Shown: positions 1 to 9,875, numbered from the stretch's first letter. The stretch: 64,000 bases of DNA from Pseudoalteromonas fuliginea (GCF_000690055.1 NZ_JJNZ01000038.1:1-64000), one strand, 5' to 3'. Numbers and translations are program-made. The notes: generated by a model not told the origin, from the sequence alone.

Positions 1-621
1 AGAAGACAAAGGCTTGAAGTGCTTGTTTCAACATCACCCACTGTAAAGCTTATCGCTTTTGTGGTGTCTTCGTTTGTTGACTGATTCATTATGTTTGTGA
101 TCGTTGGTGAATCGTTCACACATGCAACATTAAAAGTAAGCTTAACAGGATAACGAGTCACATTTTGGCTTACAGTTTGATAATTAGCTGAATAGGTTCT
201 ATTAGGATGCGTATTGTATTCGAGGCTTTTCTACATCATCTTTTGTTGCAAAGGCAAAAAAGCTTTGGAGAATATTTAAAATAGGACTTGTTGAGTACTC
301 AACAAGCTCATCGGATTCTAGAGATATAGACCTAATTGGGTTATTGCCAGAATCTATCAATGAGACATTTATCGTTGTTGTATCTACACCACAAAAATTA
401 GCCTTTGGTTTATAAACAAATGAATCTGTATTAAAACTTAAAGTCCCGTTTTTTGGTTTTATAATGGCGGCTCCAAAAAAGGCTTCCCGTGCGCCTATAA
501 CACGCCAAACCTCCCAAATTCTAACTGTTTTACTTCCATCTTCAGTTAAATTAAATTTATCAGTAACAGCCGAAGCCATTGAAGATAAAACTAATAGAAA
601 AAAGCACAATGTAAATTTCAC
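1..621 (-). pseudogene. Secreted cadherin-like repeat adhesin, 5' part, apparently frameshifted; continues past the left edge
   Basis: Translation starts at a GTG (619-621) with an AAGGAT ribosome site about 8 bases upstream. It opens with a signal peptide (MKFTLCFFLLVLSSMASA). The reading frame stops at 202-204 after 139 codons, in a tract resembling repeat domains (NGTLSF, FVYKPKANFCGVDT). A second minus-strand frame is open from about 230 to the left edge and reads like the next cadherin/Ig-like unit: VNDSPTITNI, then NEDTTKAISFTVGDVET. Large repeat adhesins with this VNDSPT...NEDT signature are common on marine bacterial surfaces. I infer one ancestral gene broken by an indel between about 202 and 230. 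A sequencing error or a separate short protein are alternatives. The rest of the gene is outside the window. Confidence 0.6.
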
Positions 622-1074
622 AAAACAATCCTTGTTGGTTGTTATTATTTTATTTAAATATTTACATGTTTGTTACCTAGGAACAACATCAAATAATCGA
701 ACAAATAAAAACCTACCAAAGAAGAACAAAAAACAGTGACTTAAAAACTAAGCTTATTAAAAATATACAAAGTAAATTCAAATAGATTTATAGCAAAACT
801 AAAAGTGGGAGCTGAAATATTAATTTCAACCTTCTAGAACCTACTGGCCTTTCATGATTAAAACTTGTTCTATCTAATTATCGCAGGAAGTTTGCAACCT
901 AGTGGGCTAAGTAAAAGTAAACCGTCTCTAGGGCAAACCCAAAGGGCTGAGCATGTTTGGCATTTATGGGGAGTAAAAATATATATTAGCTATCCAATGC
1001 TAATAATTTTTCTAACTACTCGAATAATTACAAATCAAGTAGCTATAAAAAGTAAGGTCACTATTTAATCTTCG
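622..1074. other. Gene-poor spacer upstream of the adhesin
   Basis: No convincing gene on either strand. It should hold the leftward adhesin promoter near 640-720, an AT-rich tract. A 67-codon plus-strand frame (865-1068) has no ribosome site, unusual composition and no family I recognise, so it is not called. Confidence 0.5.
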
Positions 1075-1239
1075 TAATACCAATTTGCTTAATTAAGTAA
1101 GCTATTTTGAGGTAAGAAAACAGTGTCGATAACAAGGCAAAAATTCGTTATTTAGTTGTTCCATATAAGAAATATTTAACACAGTTAGCGTCAGGTTTAA
1201 GCTCTCAAATTGCTCAAAGATTATTACGAATTGGTATTA
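1075..1239. repeat. MITE-like 165-bp inverted-repeat element
   Basis: The element begins TAATACCAATT (1075-1085) and ends AATTGGTATTA (1229-1239), a perfect 11-bp terminal inverted repeat. The match continues imperfectly inward (TTGCTTAAT against TCGTAATAAT). The interior has no open frame of note, so it is non-autonomous. I recall similar short elements, with inner stretches like TTAGTTGTTCCATATAAGAA, scattered through Pseudoalteromonas and related genomes. I see no clear target-site duplication and no second full copy in this window. Confidence 0.7.
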
Positions 1240-1482
1240 ATGTATTAATGATGTAACAGCTCAAAAGCATGCTAAGAAGCGATACAAACACTCTATTTTG
1301 CTCCATTATAAAAAACACTACGAAAAAGCTGTATACAATACCCTAATAAAAACGATTAATGCCTGACCGTACATAGCACATGTATTTTGAAATATGTGGA
1401 GGTAATCATATGGCTTATACCTTGTAAGTCTATTTGGTATTAAACACTTAGTTTACAGTTAGTAACTACACAGCTATTCGCT
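1240..1482. other. Spacer with a possible decayed gene end
   Basis: The plus-strand frame from about 1247 to the TGA near 1366 reads as a Lys/Tyr/His-rich tail of about 38 residues (TAQKHAKKRYKHSILLHYKK within it) directly after the repeat element. It has no start codon and no recognised family. It could be the 3' end of a gene interrupted by the element, or chance. The rest is downstream DNA of envZ with no clear terminator. Confidence 0.25.
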
Positions 1483-2799
1483 TTAAACAGCTTGGTTAGT
1501 TACTTTTATAGGCAAGTATATTTGCGCACTTAGCCCGCCTTCGGGACGATTTTCAAGCATCACTTTTCCATCGTGCATATCTACTATACGCTTGATAATT
1601 GCCAGCCCTAAACCACTGCCTTCGCTCCCTCGAGCAGCATCACCTTGCTTAAATGGTTCGAACACGGACTCTAACTCACTTTCAGGAATGCCGGGGCCAT
1701 TATCGTTTACTGCAATAACGACATATTTTTTATTTGGACTAAAATAACTAAGTACTTCTATATCATCTTGTGAATAACGCAGCGCATTACCAATCATGTT
1801 TGTTATTACACGCTTAATAGCCACAGAGCTTAGCGGTATATTGCCAATACTTGGGTTCTCTTTAAACGTAATTACACGTTGATGCTTTAGCTCCGAATGA
1901 ATAACTTCAGCCACCAGTGCATTTATATTTTCACAGGTTAGTTCTTCACGCTTATGATGGCGTAAGTACTCGATAAACTGGTCGATAATACCGTTCATGT
2001 CTTCAATATCGTAAATAATACCTTCGCGTAAGTACTCATCAGCTTCAGCCATCATTTCAGTCGCTAAACGAATGCGTGTAAGCGGCGTGCGTAAATCATG
2101 TGACACACCAGCCATTAATAAACGGCGGTCATTCTCAAGTGCAGCAATACCCCGCGACATCTGATTAAACGCGCGCGTTACTTCTATCACTTCTGTTGAA
2201 CCTTCCTCTGCTAACTTAGTAGTAAAATCACCTTTACCAACTTTTATTGCAGCTTGCTGTAACGCTTTAAGCGGCCTATTGAGGTGCCTTGCAAACAACC
2301 ACCCACCTAACACACTTAAAAATCCGATGCTTGATAAATAAAAAGTTAAAAACTCTAAATTATTCTCTTGGAAACCAGTTAACGGTACTTTAACCCAGTA
2401 ACCTGGAGCTTGGGGGGCTTCGACCCAATATATGAGTGGACCAGTTTGGCTAATGCGCACACGCGAGAAGCCATTTAACTGTTTCGTCATACTGCGCGAT
2501 AATCCTGAATACTCACGGCTTTGCCCTAACCCATTACGCATTGCCTCACGTTGAGTCATTACTTCAATTCCAGTGATTTCAAAAAACTTTTCTGAAACCT
2601 CGTCGTTTATCTCAATGCCGTCTTCCCAATCTATAAATACGGTTTTTATTTGCTTTGCGAGCATTAAATTTACTTGCTCAATTGTAGGCTTTACAACATA
2701 TAAGCTTACTGTAACGTAAGACACTATTTGGTTTATTAGTAATAATGCGGCTACCAAAAAAACCGTTTGTCCAAACGCACTACGCGGAAAAAATCCCAT
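1483..2799 (-). CDS. envZ: Osmosensor histidine kinase EnvZ
   Basis: Inner-membrane sensor kinase of the EnvZ/OmpR two-component system, which adjusts porin and envelope gene expression. The 438-residue protein has a first membrane helix (about 12-36), a periplasmic region to about 148, a second helix (about 149-170), a HAMP linker (about 170-222), and the dimerisation/phosphoacceptor segment [12 protein letters not shown] with His at about 234. The ATPase domain follows, with N box ([10 protein letters not shown]), G1 (DNGPGIP) and G2 (GSGLGLAI). Length is close to E. coli EnvZ (450). The start lies 5 bases after the ompR stop, so the two are co-transcribed. The pairing and motifs make the call firm; the signal sensed in this marine host is unknown. 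Confidence 0.93.
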   Translation of the reverse strand: MGFFPRSAFGQTVFLVAALLLINQIVSYVTVSLYVVKPTIEQVNLMLAKQIKTVFIDWEDGIEINDEVSEKFFEITGIEVMTQREAMRNGLGQSREYSGLSRSMTKQLNGFSRVRISQTGPLIYWVEAPQAPGYWVKVPLTGFQENNLEFLTFYLSSIGFLSVLGGWLFARHLNRPLKALQQAAIKVGKGDFTTKLAEEGSTEVIEVTRAFNQMSRGIAALENDRRLLMAGVSHDLRTPLTRIRLATEMMAEADEYLREGIIYDIEDMNGIIDQFIEYLRHHKREELTCENINALVAEVIHSELKHQRVITFKENPSIGNIPLSSVAIKRVITNMIGNALRYSQDDIEVLSYFSPNKKYVVIAVNDNGPGIPESELESVFEPFKQGDAARGSEGSGLGLAIIKRIVDMHDGKVMLENRPEGGLSAQIYLPIKVTNQAV

Positions 2800-2804
2800 A
2801 TAAA

Positions 2805-3524
2805 TTACTTTTCACCATCAGGAACAAATACATACCCCAAACCCCATACGGTTTGAATATAACGCGGATTGGCAGCATCAATTTCAATCATGCGTCGAAG
2901 TCGCGACACTTGCACATCAATACTTCGCTCAAGCGCACTGTAATCACGCCCACGCGCTAAGTTCATTAGCTTATCGCGGCTAAGTGGCTCTCGTGGATGC
3001 GAAACAAGCGCTTTAAGCACGGCAAACTCACCACTGGTAAGCGATATTGTTTTGTCCCCTTCACTCATTTCGCGCGTTGCTAAATTAAGCGTAAATTTAC
3101 CAAAAGCGATCAAGTTTTCTTCAGCAGCTGGAGCACCTGGCACTTCTTTTGCGCGGCGGCGCAAAATTGCTTTTATGCGAGCAAGTAGCTCACGTGGATT
3201 AAATGGTTTTGGAATGTAATCGTCAGCGCCAAGTTCAAGACCAATAATACGGTCTACTTCGTCGCCTTTAGCGGTGAGCATAACAATAGGGATTTCATTT
3301 TCTTTTTGGCGTAACCTGCGACAAATTGACAATCCATCTTCACCTGGAAGCATTAAATCGAGAACCATTAAGTGAAAGTTTTCACGTTCAAGGAGTCTGT
3401 CCATTTGCTCCGAATTTCCTGCGGTTCTCACAATAAAGCCTTGCTCTACTAAGTAACGTTCGAGCAAACTGCGTAAGCGCATATCGTCATCAACAACTAA
3501 TACTTTTGTGGTCTCGTGTCCCAT
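2805..3524 (-). CDS. ompR: Response regulator OmpR
   Basis: DNA-binding partner of EnvZ. The 239-residue protein has a receiver domain (1-125) with the acidic pocket VDDD at 11-14, phosphoacceptor Asp56 in [11 protein letters not shown], and Lys in the [14 protein letters not shown] segment. The C-terminal winged helix (about 140-235) carries [13 protein letters not shown] and [14 protein letters not shown], typical of the OmpR subfamily, and ends in [11 protein letters not shown]. It is the first gene of the ompR-envZ operon. The divergent greB begins about 195 bases away, so both promoters lie in 3525-3719. Confidence 0.95.
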   Translation of the reverse strand: MGHETTKVLVVDDDMRLRSLLERYLVEQGFIVRTAGNSEQMDRLLERENFHLMVLDLMLPGEDGLSICRRLRQKENEIPIVMLTAKGDEVDRIIGLELGADDYIPKPFNPRELLARIKAILRRRAKEVPGAPAAEENLIAFGKFTLNLATREMSEGDKTISLTSGEFAVLKALVSHPREPLSRDKLMNLARGRDYSALERSIDVQVSRLRRMIEIDAANPRYIQTVWGLGYVFVPDGEK

Positions 3525-3719
3525 AATCTCTTTCTTATTTTTATATCCAATTATTAGTTAATATAAATGAAAAACTGAATAATCAAAAACTAATTACTTG
3601 CTTAGATTGTTACTGAACATTTCAAAGCTTACTTGCTCGTACTTTATTACATTTTACGCTCGACAAGTTTTGGCAAATTTAATAACGTGCACACCATTAG
3701 AGTTAATAAAGAATTCACC

Positions 3720-4199
3720 ATGAAAACAAATTTAGTTACCCGCGAAGGTTACTTACAATTACAACAAGAACACGACCAACTATGGAACGTTAAACGCCCA
3801 GAAGTAACAAAAATAGTCAGCTGGGCGGCCAGTCTCGGAGATCGCTCTGAGAACGCTGACTATCAATATAACAAGCGTTTGCTTCGCCAAATTGACCGTC
3901 GTATACGCTATTTACGCAAACGCATACCTGATTTAAAAATCATCGACTACTCTCCCGTTCAAGATGGAAAAGTGTTTTTTGGTGCATGGGTCGAAATTGA
4001 AAACGAAGAAGGTGAAACTAAAAAATTCAGAATTGTCGGACCTGATGAAATTTACGACCGAAAAGATTACATATCAATAGACTCACCTATGGCGCGTGCA
4101 TTGATTAAAAAGCAAGTAGATGACGACTTTGAAGTACCTACTCCTCAGGGTAAAAAGCAATGGTATGTAAACAGTATTGATTACCAAAAAAAGAAATAA
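3720..4199 (+). CDS. greB: Transcription elongation factor GreB
   Basis: Cleavage-stimulating factor that enters the RNA polymerase secondary channel and rescues backtracked complexes. From the ATG at 3720 the protein has 159 residues, the usual GreB length. The frame is open further upstream to an ATG at 3633, but those 29 residues match nothing in the family. The N-terminal coiled coil carries the tip motif LGDRSENADYQYNKR with the acidic residues needed for cleavage, followed by the Q-rich RRIRYLRKRI helix and an FKBP-like C-terminal domain. GreB rather than GreA is indicated by this tip and by the ompR neighbour, as in many gammaproteobacteria. Confidence 0.93.
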   Translation: MKTNLVTREGYLQLQQEHDQLWNVKRPEVTKIVSWAASLGDRSENADYQYNKRLLRQIDRRIRYLRKRIPDLKIIDYSPVQDGKVFFGAWVEIENEEGETKKFRIVGPDEIYDRKDYISIDSPMARALIKKQVDDDFEVPTPQGKKQWYVNSIDYQKKK

Positions 4200-4315
4200 A
4201 AAGTTTTGATTCAGATCATGTTAACTTTTGATTGTGTAAATTAGGTCAATAAGCTATAAATGAATTATTCAAGTTGATTTGTTTAATTTGAAAGCAGTTA
4301 ATTAAGGTCGTAGTT

Positions 4316-4627
4316 ATGTCAAACATAGTACAGCGCATATTAAATAATGCCGTATTGTTTGCACTTTTAATGAGTGTAAGTTTGACGCTGCATGCCAGCA
4401 ACACTGACGTAAACCTTGATAACGCTAAACTATCTAATCACTTTATTGCTTGTGACATTCCTGACCAGGCAAACCTCGATTTTGACGTAGACTCTCACGT
4501 TAATACTATTACCTTTAGGTCGCCTCAACCACTTCCTAATGTCGTAGATTCTTTTTATAAGAGCACTAATCTAAACAGACCTTTTAGCACTGCATACCAA
4601 CGCGGACCACCTAGCTATTTAATTTAA
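4316..4627 (+). CDS. Small putative exported protein, function unknown
   Basis: A 103-residue protein with an N-terminal hydrophobic signal-like segment (LFALLMSVSLTLHA, about residues 14-27) and probable signal-peptidase cleavage after LHA. The mature part is polar, with a single Cys (FIACDIPD) and a Pro-rich C-terminus. I recognise no domain. It lies between greB and a CBS-domain gene on the same strand, about 50 bases before the latter's start. The open frame and signal peptide support a real gene, but its reality is less certain than its neighbours'. Confidence 0.55.
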   Translation: MSNIVQRILNNAVLFALLMSVSLTLHASNTDVNLDNAKLSNHFIACDIPDQANLDFDVDSHVNTITFRSPQPLPNVVDSFYKSTNLNRPFSTAYQRGPPSYLI

Positions 4628-4677
4628 TTCATTATTTTACAACTTAATTAAATTTTATAACGACTAAGGTGACTACT

Positions 4678-5259
4678 ATGTCTAACTTTAAAGAATTACG
4701 TACTCAAAGCATTTCTCACGGCGTTATTGCAAGCACATTTGCAGATGACCAACCATTAATTGATTTAGCCTCTCCGGCATTAAAAGTGGTAAATAATTTC
4801 ACTCAAAAAACACCTGTCCGCGCCCAGTATGAAACAACAATTGAAGCAGCACTAAAACAGATTAGCGCTCAACAATCTGATTTTGTCTTAGTAACGGACG
4901 ACAACCAAAAATTAATTGGAATAGTTTCAAGTGCTGATTTACAAAGCTCAAAAATCACGATTATTGCCCAGCGTTTAAATACACCGCGTAATGAAGTTAG
5001 CTTACGCCACATAATGACACCAATAAGTCAGTTAATGAGTGTAAGTATGCAAAGCTTAAGCTACGCATGTATTGGTGATGCGTTGCAAACAATGGAGCAT
5101 CAAGGGGTGATGTTTTTATTAGTGACTACAACTGACAATGAAATTTGCGGTTTAATCTCAGCACGTCAAATTACTAAAGCGCTACATATCCCTCTGCATA
5201 TTACCCCCATAGCTAATTCATTCAGTGAAGTATTAGAAAACATAGAGCACCCTCACTAG
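4678..5259 (+). CDS. Tandem CBS-domain protein
   Basis: A soluble protein of 193 residues from the ATG at 4678. The frame also allows a GTG at 4669, but an AAGG ribosome site at 4666-4669 is correctly spaced only for the ATG. Two CBS motifs follow: about residues 40-105 (QISAQQSDFVLVTDDNQKLI, GIVSSADL) and about 110-180 (MTPISQLMSV, GVMFLLVTT, GLISARQI). CBS pairs bind adenine nucleotides and usually regulate an attached or partner protein; there is no effector domain here, so the target is unknown. The stop codon is embedded in a terminator hairpin. Confidence 0.8.
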   Translation: MSNFKELRTQSISHGVIASTFADDQPLIDLASPALKVVNNFTQKTPVRAQYETTIEAALKQISAQQSDFVLVTDDNQKLIGIVSSADLQSSKITIIAQRLNTPRNEVSLRHIMTPISQLMSVSMQSLSYACIGDALQTMEHQGVMFLLVTTTDNEICGLISARQITKALHIPLHITPIANSFSEVLENIEHPH

Positions 5260-5269
5260 GGGCTCTTTT
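5245..5269 (+). terminator. Terminator overlapping the CBS gene stop codon
   Basis: GAGC-a-CCCT, loop CACT, AGGGGCTC, then TTTT: a stem with one bulge that includes the last codons and stop of the CBS-domain gene. Confidence 0.7.
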
Positions 5270-5300
5270 AACGCTATAATTACCCAATCAAGCCAACCAT

Positions 5301-5330
5301 CTTAAAGCAAGGAAAATAGCTTGCTTTAAG
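5301..5330. other. Perfect 11-bp inverted repeat hairpin
   Basis: CTTAAAGCAAG (5301-5311), an 8-base loop, then CTTGCTTTAAG (5320-5330), followed by AGCTTTTTAT. It could be a second terminator or a structured RNA element in the tex leader, which starts about 100 bases downstream. Confidence 0.6.
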
Positions 5331-5426
5331 AGCTTTTTATTACAACCTCGTGTGATATTATTCAAGCAATTAGTCGTATCAGTTAACTTACTAACTGGTC
5401 TTATTTTTGTTTAAAAAGGTTTTTGC

Positions 5427-7733
5427 ATGAGCGATATCTCTGCACGTTTAGCCGATGAGCTAAATGCACAACAACAGCAAGTTGTTGCTGCAACAAAGTT
5501 ACTTGATGAAGGTGCAACTGTGCCTTTTATTGCTCGTTATAGAAAGGAAGTAACCGGTGGCTTAGATGACACCCAATTACGCCTTTTAGAACAGCGTTTA
5601 TCATATTTACGTGAACTAGAAGAACGCCGCAGCTTTATTTTATCAACCATCGAATCTCAAAATAAATTAACAGCAGAGTTAAAGGCAGATATTAGTACTG
5701 CGCAAAGCAAAACTGAACTTGAAGATTTATATCTCCCGTATAAAGCGAAGCGCCGTACTAAAGGCCAAATAGCAATTGAGGCCGGATTAGAGCCACTTGC
5801 TGATGCACTGTTTAAAAATGCTAACCTTGATCCTGAACAACAAGCTGAACAATTTATAAATGTCGAAAAAGGCTTTGCTGATATAAAGGCAGTGCTTGAA
5901 GGTGCTAAGTTTATTTTAATGGAGCGCTTTGCTGAAGACGCAAAACTACTTGCTAAATTTAGAAGCCACATTAGCCAAAATGGCGCAATTCAAAGTACCG
6001 TTATTAAAGGCCAAGAACAAGCTGGCACTAAATACCGTGATTACTTTGAACACCAAGAGCTTCTAAAAAAAGTACCTTCGCATCGCGCACTTGCAATGCT
6101 GAGAGCTCGAAATGAAGGTGTACTTCAGTTAAATGTTAACCCTGAGCCTAGTGCTGAAAATTCAGCGCAACTTTGTGCCAACATGATTGCTGAGCATTAC
6201 CGTTTAGATATTAAATATAAAGCGGCAAGTCCTTGGTTATTAAACGTTGTGCAATGGGCGTGGAAAATTAAATTAGGGCTGCATTTAGAAAACGAATTTT
6301 TTGCAGCCATGCGCGAAAAAGCAGAAGCTGGTGCAATCGACGTATTTGCTAAAAACTTAAAAGATTTATTAATGGCAGCACCTGCAGGCCCTCGTACTAC
6401 TTTAGGTCTTGATCCAGGCCTTCGTACTGGCTGTAAGATTGCCGTTGTTGATAGCACAGGTAAATTACTAGCTACACAAACTATTTTCCCTCATGCACCA
6501 CAAAATCATTGGGATAAATCAGTGCGTACGTTAGAGCAACTTTGTCGTCAGCATAAAGTTGAGCTAATTGCGATTGGTAACGGTACTGCATCACGCGAAT
6601 CAGATAAGTTAGTTGCTGAACTTATCAAAGCAAACAACGAACTTAAACTTAGTAAAATTATGGTTAGCGAAGCGGGTGCATCGGTTTACTCAGCTTCTGA
6701 ATTTGCAGCTAATGAATTTCCAGATTTAGATGTTTCTATACGAGGCGCTGTTTCTATTGCGCGCCGCCTACAAGATCCTCTTGCTGAACTTGTTAAAATT
6801 GAGCCAAAATCAATTGGTGTTGGCCAATACCAACACGATGTATCGCAAAGCCAATTAGGCCAAAGCCTTATTTCAGTAGTTGAAGACTGTGTAAACTCAG
6901 TAGGCGTAGATTTAAACATGGCATCGGTACCGCTACTTACACGCGTATCTGGTTTGAACAAAACATTAGCGCAAAATATCGTTAATTATCGCGATGCTAA
7001 CGGCACATTTACTAAACGTAGTGAGCTTAAAAAGGTTGAGCGTTTAGGGCCAAAAGCATTTGAACAAGCGGCTGGCTTTTTGCGTATTAACAACGGTAGC
7101 GATCCGCTAGATAACTCATCAGTTCACCCTGAAGCTTACCCTGTTGTTAAACGTATTTGTGAACGCAATAGCGTAGATGTCAGTAACCTAATTGGTAACA
7201 GCGACTTTTTAACTAAACTTGCTGCTAACGATTACACTGACGAAAAGTTTGGCTTACCAACCGTTACCGACATTATTACTGAGCTTGATAAACCAGGTCG
7301 AGATCCTCGCCCTGAATTTAAAACAGCTGAGTTTAAAGCCGGTGTTGAAAAAATTAGTGATTTAAAACCAGGTATGATTTTAGAAGGCGTGGTTTCAAAC
7401 GTTGCTAATTTTGGTGCGTTTGTTGATGTAGGTGTTCACCAAGATGGTTTAGTGCATATTTCAGCAATCACGAATAAATTTATATCAGATCCGCGTGAAG
7501 TTGTTAAAGCTGGTGATATTGTAAAGGTTAAAGTAGTTGAGGTAGACGCTGCACGTAAGCGCATAAGCTTTACTATGCGCTTAGATGACGAAATTGACAC
7601 AAGTAATAAGTCAGCAGCTCCAGCTACGCAAAAGCCACAAACTCGTGCTGCAAAGCCTAAACGTGACAATGGTAATGCGTTAATGGGTAATGCATTTGCC
7701 GATGCGTTCGCTAATGCTAAAGTAAAAAAATAA
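5427..7733 (+). CDS. tex: Transcription accessory protein Tex
   Basis: A 768-residue RNA-binding protein of the Tex/YhgF family, implicated in transcription and RNA surveillance. Domains in order: helical Tex N-domain (about 1-190, [17 protein letters not shown]), a YqgF/RNase H-like fold (about 325-455, [16 protein letters not shown]), tandem helix-hairpin-helix motifs (about 500-570, [17 protein letters not shown]), and a C-terminal S1 domain (about 650-720, [20 protein letters not shown]). A basic tail of Lys/Arg/Ala follows S1. Length matches the family (about 770-785). It has its own leader and a strong downstream terminator, so it is probably monocistronic. Confidence 0.95.
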   Translation: MSDISARLADELNAQQQQVVAATKLLDEGATVPFIARYRKEVTGGLDDTQLRLLEQRLSYLRELEERRSFILSTIESQNKLTAELKADISTAQSKTELEDLYLPYKAKRRTKGQIAIEAGLEPLADALFKNANLDPEQQAEQFINVEKGFADIKAVLEGAKFILMERFAEDAKLLAKFRSHISQNGAIQSTVIKGQEQAGTKYRDYFEHQELLKKVPSHRALAMLRARNEGVLQLNVNPEPSAENSAQLCANMIAEHYRLDIKYKAASPWLLNVVQWAWKIKLGLHLENEFFAAMREKAEAGAIDVFAKNLKDLLMAAPAGPRTTLGLDPGLRTGCKIAVVDSTGKLLATQTIFPHAPQNHWDKSVRTLEQLCRQHKVELIAIGNGTASRESDKLVAELIKANNELKLSKIMVSEAGASVYSASEFAANEFPDLDVSIRGAVSIARRLQDPLAELVKIEPKSIGVGQYQHDVSQSQLGQSLISVVEDCVNSVGVDLNMASVPLLTRVSGLNKTLAQNIVNYRDANGTFTKRSELKKVERLGPKAFEQAAGFLRINNGSDPLDNSSVHPEAYPVVKRICERNSVDVSNLIGNSDFLTKLAANDYTDEKFGLPTVTDIITELDKPGRDPRPEFKTAEFKAGVEKISDLKPGMILEGVVSNVANFGAFVDVGVHQDGLVHISAITNKFISDPREVVKAGDIVKVKVVEVDAARKRISFTMRLDDEIDTSNKSAAPATQKPQTRAAKPKRDNGNALMGNAFADAFANAKVKK

Positions 7734-7756
7734 TAGTTGTACAGCTAAGCTAAAAC

Positions 7757-7783
7757 GAAAAAAACCGCGTAAGCGGTTTTTTT
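7757..7783. terminator. Bidirectional terminator between tex and the SprA-type gene
   Basis: AAAAACCGC, loop GTAA, GCGGTTTTTTT. A-rich and T-rich flanks on both sides let it serve tex (plus) and the convergent gene ending at 7806 (minus). Confidence 0.85.
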
Positions 7784-7805
7784 GTGGTTATGTTTTGCTA
7801 GATTA

Positions 7806-8660
7806 TTAACTTAACGCTGAAAAACTACTTTGGCTCGCTGGCGATGTCGCCATTTGATAAAAGTTAGCAATACGCCCTGCACGTGCCTCAACATCGGCAT
7901 CACGTGTTTGCTCGTCACTTTTAGCTGTTTTTGTATCGCTGCTTTCATCGCTAGAGAATGAAGCTTCAAGTTTACTTTTTGCGTCTTCGTCATCTTCTTT
8001 TTCAGGTTGTGCAAGCTCAGCCTGAGCCGCTGCTAGCTTTTGCGTAGCATCTGCAGCAATAGAGCGATCAGCTCCCGAAGGCTCAGCAGGTGCTAATGCA
8101 GCAGCGCGCACCGTTTGCATTTTATCAATCGTCGCTTGTGGGTCGCCGGGTATTTCTGATACATCAATTTGTACTTCTCCGCCAACTGCGTAATTAGTAC
8201 CATCGGGCCCGCGTTGATATTCATAACTTGGCGAACCTGCATGTTGTCCACCTACAGAGGCATGCGCTTGTTCGTGTATTCTGACTTCGGTATCTCGAGC
8301 CTTTAGCTCTTTAATTTGTAGCTGTTCTTGCTCTAATTGCAGCTCTTCTTGCTCTAATTCTTGTTGCTCACTTGCTTCGTTTTCTTGTTCAGAGCCTTCA
8401 GGGTTTTCTGAGTTTTCATCGCGTTGTTGAACTGATTTTTCGTCTGTTGTTTTTCCCGTTGCATCATATGTTACGCTATCACTTCCACCTGGCAACTTCG
8501 CTTTTTCAGCGTCACTTTGGGCTTTAGTTTCGGTATTACTTGCGCTACTTGATGCTGGTGCAGGAATGACTTCGCGTAGTTGGTTGTCACGTCGTGCAGT
8601 TTCCGTATAAACATTTGCAGTGTTTATATTGATAGATGGAAATGGCGTGACAATATTCAT
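7806..8660 (-). CDS. SprA-related putative zinc metalloprotease
   Basis: A 284-residue protein with no signal peptide. A low-complexity acidic and Gln-rich coiled stretch (about 80-125, runs of EQEQLELEQ type) precedes the family core: RIHEQAHASVGGQHAGSP, with the HExxH zinc motif at about 129-133, then YQRGPDGTNYAVGGEVQID, and ALAPAEPSGADRSIAA with a third conserved block. This matches the SprA-related family annotated as putative metalloprotease (Pfam PF12118 as I recall). The N- and C-termini are disordered and Ser/Ala/Asp-rich. The substrate is unknown. A gene for a small Gln/Ala-rich protein ends 4 bases upstream of its start, so the two form an operon. Confidence 0.75.
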   Translation of the reverse strand: MNIVTPFPSININTANVYTETARRDNQLREVIPAPASSSASNTETKAQSDAEKAKLPGGSDSVTYDATGKTTDEKSVQQRDENSENPEGSEQENEASEQQELEQEELQLEQEQLQIKELKARDTEVRIHEQAHASVGGQHAGSPSYEYQRGPDGTNYAVGGEVQIDVSEIPGDPQATIDKMQTVRAAALAPAEPSGADRSIAADATQKLAAAQAELAQPEKEDDEDAKSKLEASFSSDESSDTKTAKSDEQTRDADVEARAGRIANFYQMATSPASQSSFSALS

Positions 8661-8664
8661 AATA

Positions 8665-8973
8665 CTAAACTTTAATATCGATTAACGTGCCAAGTACATC
8701 ATCGGCCGTTTGAATTGATTGCGTATTTGCCTTGGCATTAAACTCTTCAACTTTTAAGTTAACAAGCGCTTCATCAACACGAGCAGGCTGTGCTACAGGT
8801 GCAGTAATAGCTTCTTCAGGGCGTGCTGCCGTAAGCTGACGTTGCTGCGCTAACTGCGCGTCGTCTTGCTGTTCAATATTGGCACGATTAATCTCAGCAC
8901 TGGCCTTTTCGATACCTTGGCTAGCACGATTAAATCCTTCAACACCGCTATTAAATACAGATCCGATTGGCAT
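8665..8973 (-). CDS. Small conserved protein paired with the SprA-type protease
   Basis: A 102-residue protein, mostly helical and rich in Ala, Gln, Asn and Glu, with no signal peptide or membrane segment. The N-terminus (MPIGSVFNSGVEGFNRASQG) and the C-terminal block (VNLKVEEFNAKANTQSIQTA) look like small flagellar/rod-associated proteins in style, but I cannot assign a family. An AGGAG-like site (CCTCC on the plus strand near 8980) precedes the ATG. It is the first gene of a two-gene operon with the HExxH protein, with a 4-base gap, which suggests a functional link. Confidence 0.6.
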   Translation of the reverse strand: MPIGSVFNSGVEGFNRASQGIEKASAEINRANIEQQDDAQLAQQRQLTAARPEEAITAPVAQPARVDEALVNLKVEEFNAKANTQSIQTADDVLGTLIDIKV

Positions 8974-9063
8974 ATTAAAACCTCCACCAAATTAACATTG
9001 CTTAATTATCGCTCAGGTTATGCACAAAATAAAGCTTTAAACTGCGCTATTTTCAGCTCAATT

Positions 9064-9801
9064 TTAAAGCATTGATTTAACGACAGATAAAAACTCTCTC
9101 TTATGAGAAATAAATGGGGCGTGCGATGCTTTATCAAGCACTCCATATTCAAACTCAGTATTTAGTGCTGATATTTCCGCAATCACTTTATAAGGTACAA
9201 GTGCATCTAAACGCCCGAATATACCTTTAATAGAGACCGGGCAACGAGTAAATAACTCACGCAAGTCTTCGTTTTTTAAAATATCCAAACCTGCCATAAG
9301 CGCTTCAGTATTTGGTGCGCTGTACTGATTTAGTAATAGTTTAAGTTGCTTTATATCATCCCTTGCCGACTCACTTCCCATCGCTTGAATTGCTAAAAAT
9401 CGCTCTATCGTTTTTTCTCTATGATTAACTAGTTGGTCTTTAAATTGTTCTAATACTTTGGAATTAATACCAGGCCAATCTATTTGATCTGCAAAAAATG
9501 GCGTTGATGCAACCAATATTACTTTTGACACTTTTTCAGGCCAATGCTTAGCAATATACAGTGCAAATAAGCCTCCTAATGACCAGCCCATTAAAATTGA
9601 TTGTGGTTGTAGTTGTTCACTCAAAAGTGCGGCTGCATCATGGAGTGTATAAGGGCTTGGGCAAGCAATACTATTACCAAACCCAGGTAAGTCAAGGCTG
9701 CGTACATTCCCTGAATATAAAAACTCAAGCTCTGGCTGAACCAACTGCCATACCCCCTGATTCATTCCCCAACCATGTAATAACACTAATTCGTTTTGCA
9801 T
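9064..9801 (-). CDS. bioH: Pimeloyl-ACP methyl ester carboxylesterase BioH
   Basis: Alpha/beta hydrolase that removes the methyl group from pimeloyl-ACP methyl ester, ending the BioC-BioH route to the biotin pimelate moiety. The 245-residue protein has the oxyanion segment LLHGWGMN, the nucleophile elbow GWSLGG (Ser about 74), an acid in FGRLDALVP and His in KASHAPFISH. These match BioH closely, including LDLPGFGNS. It stands opposite the ComF-type gene across a 74-base divergent spacer, the common gammaproteobacterial arrangement (bioH beside gntX/comF). Other biotin genes are not in the window. Confidence 0.9.
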   Translation of the reverse strand: MQNELVLLHGWGMNQGVWQLVQPELEFLYSGNVRSLDLPGFGNSIACPSPYTLHDAAALLSEQLQPQSILMGWSLGGLFALYIAKHWPEKVSKVILVASTPFFADQIDWPGINSKVLEQFKDQLVNHREKTIERFLAIQAMGSESARDDIKQLKLLLNQYSAPNTEALMAGLDILKNEDLRELFTRCPVSIKGIFGRLDALVPYKVIAEISALNTEFEYGVLDKASHAPFISHKREFLSVVKSML

Positions 9802-9875
9802 ATTTGCCTAACCTTTACCAAACTTAAGCTCATAATAACGATTAAAGAGATGATTGCAATGTACGGTTCAAATCA

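Noticed and set aside
865..1068. Plus-strand 67-codon frame left of the MITE
   Set aside because: No ribosome site, odd composition and no family pattern; probably chance in non-coding DNA.
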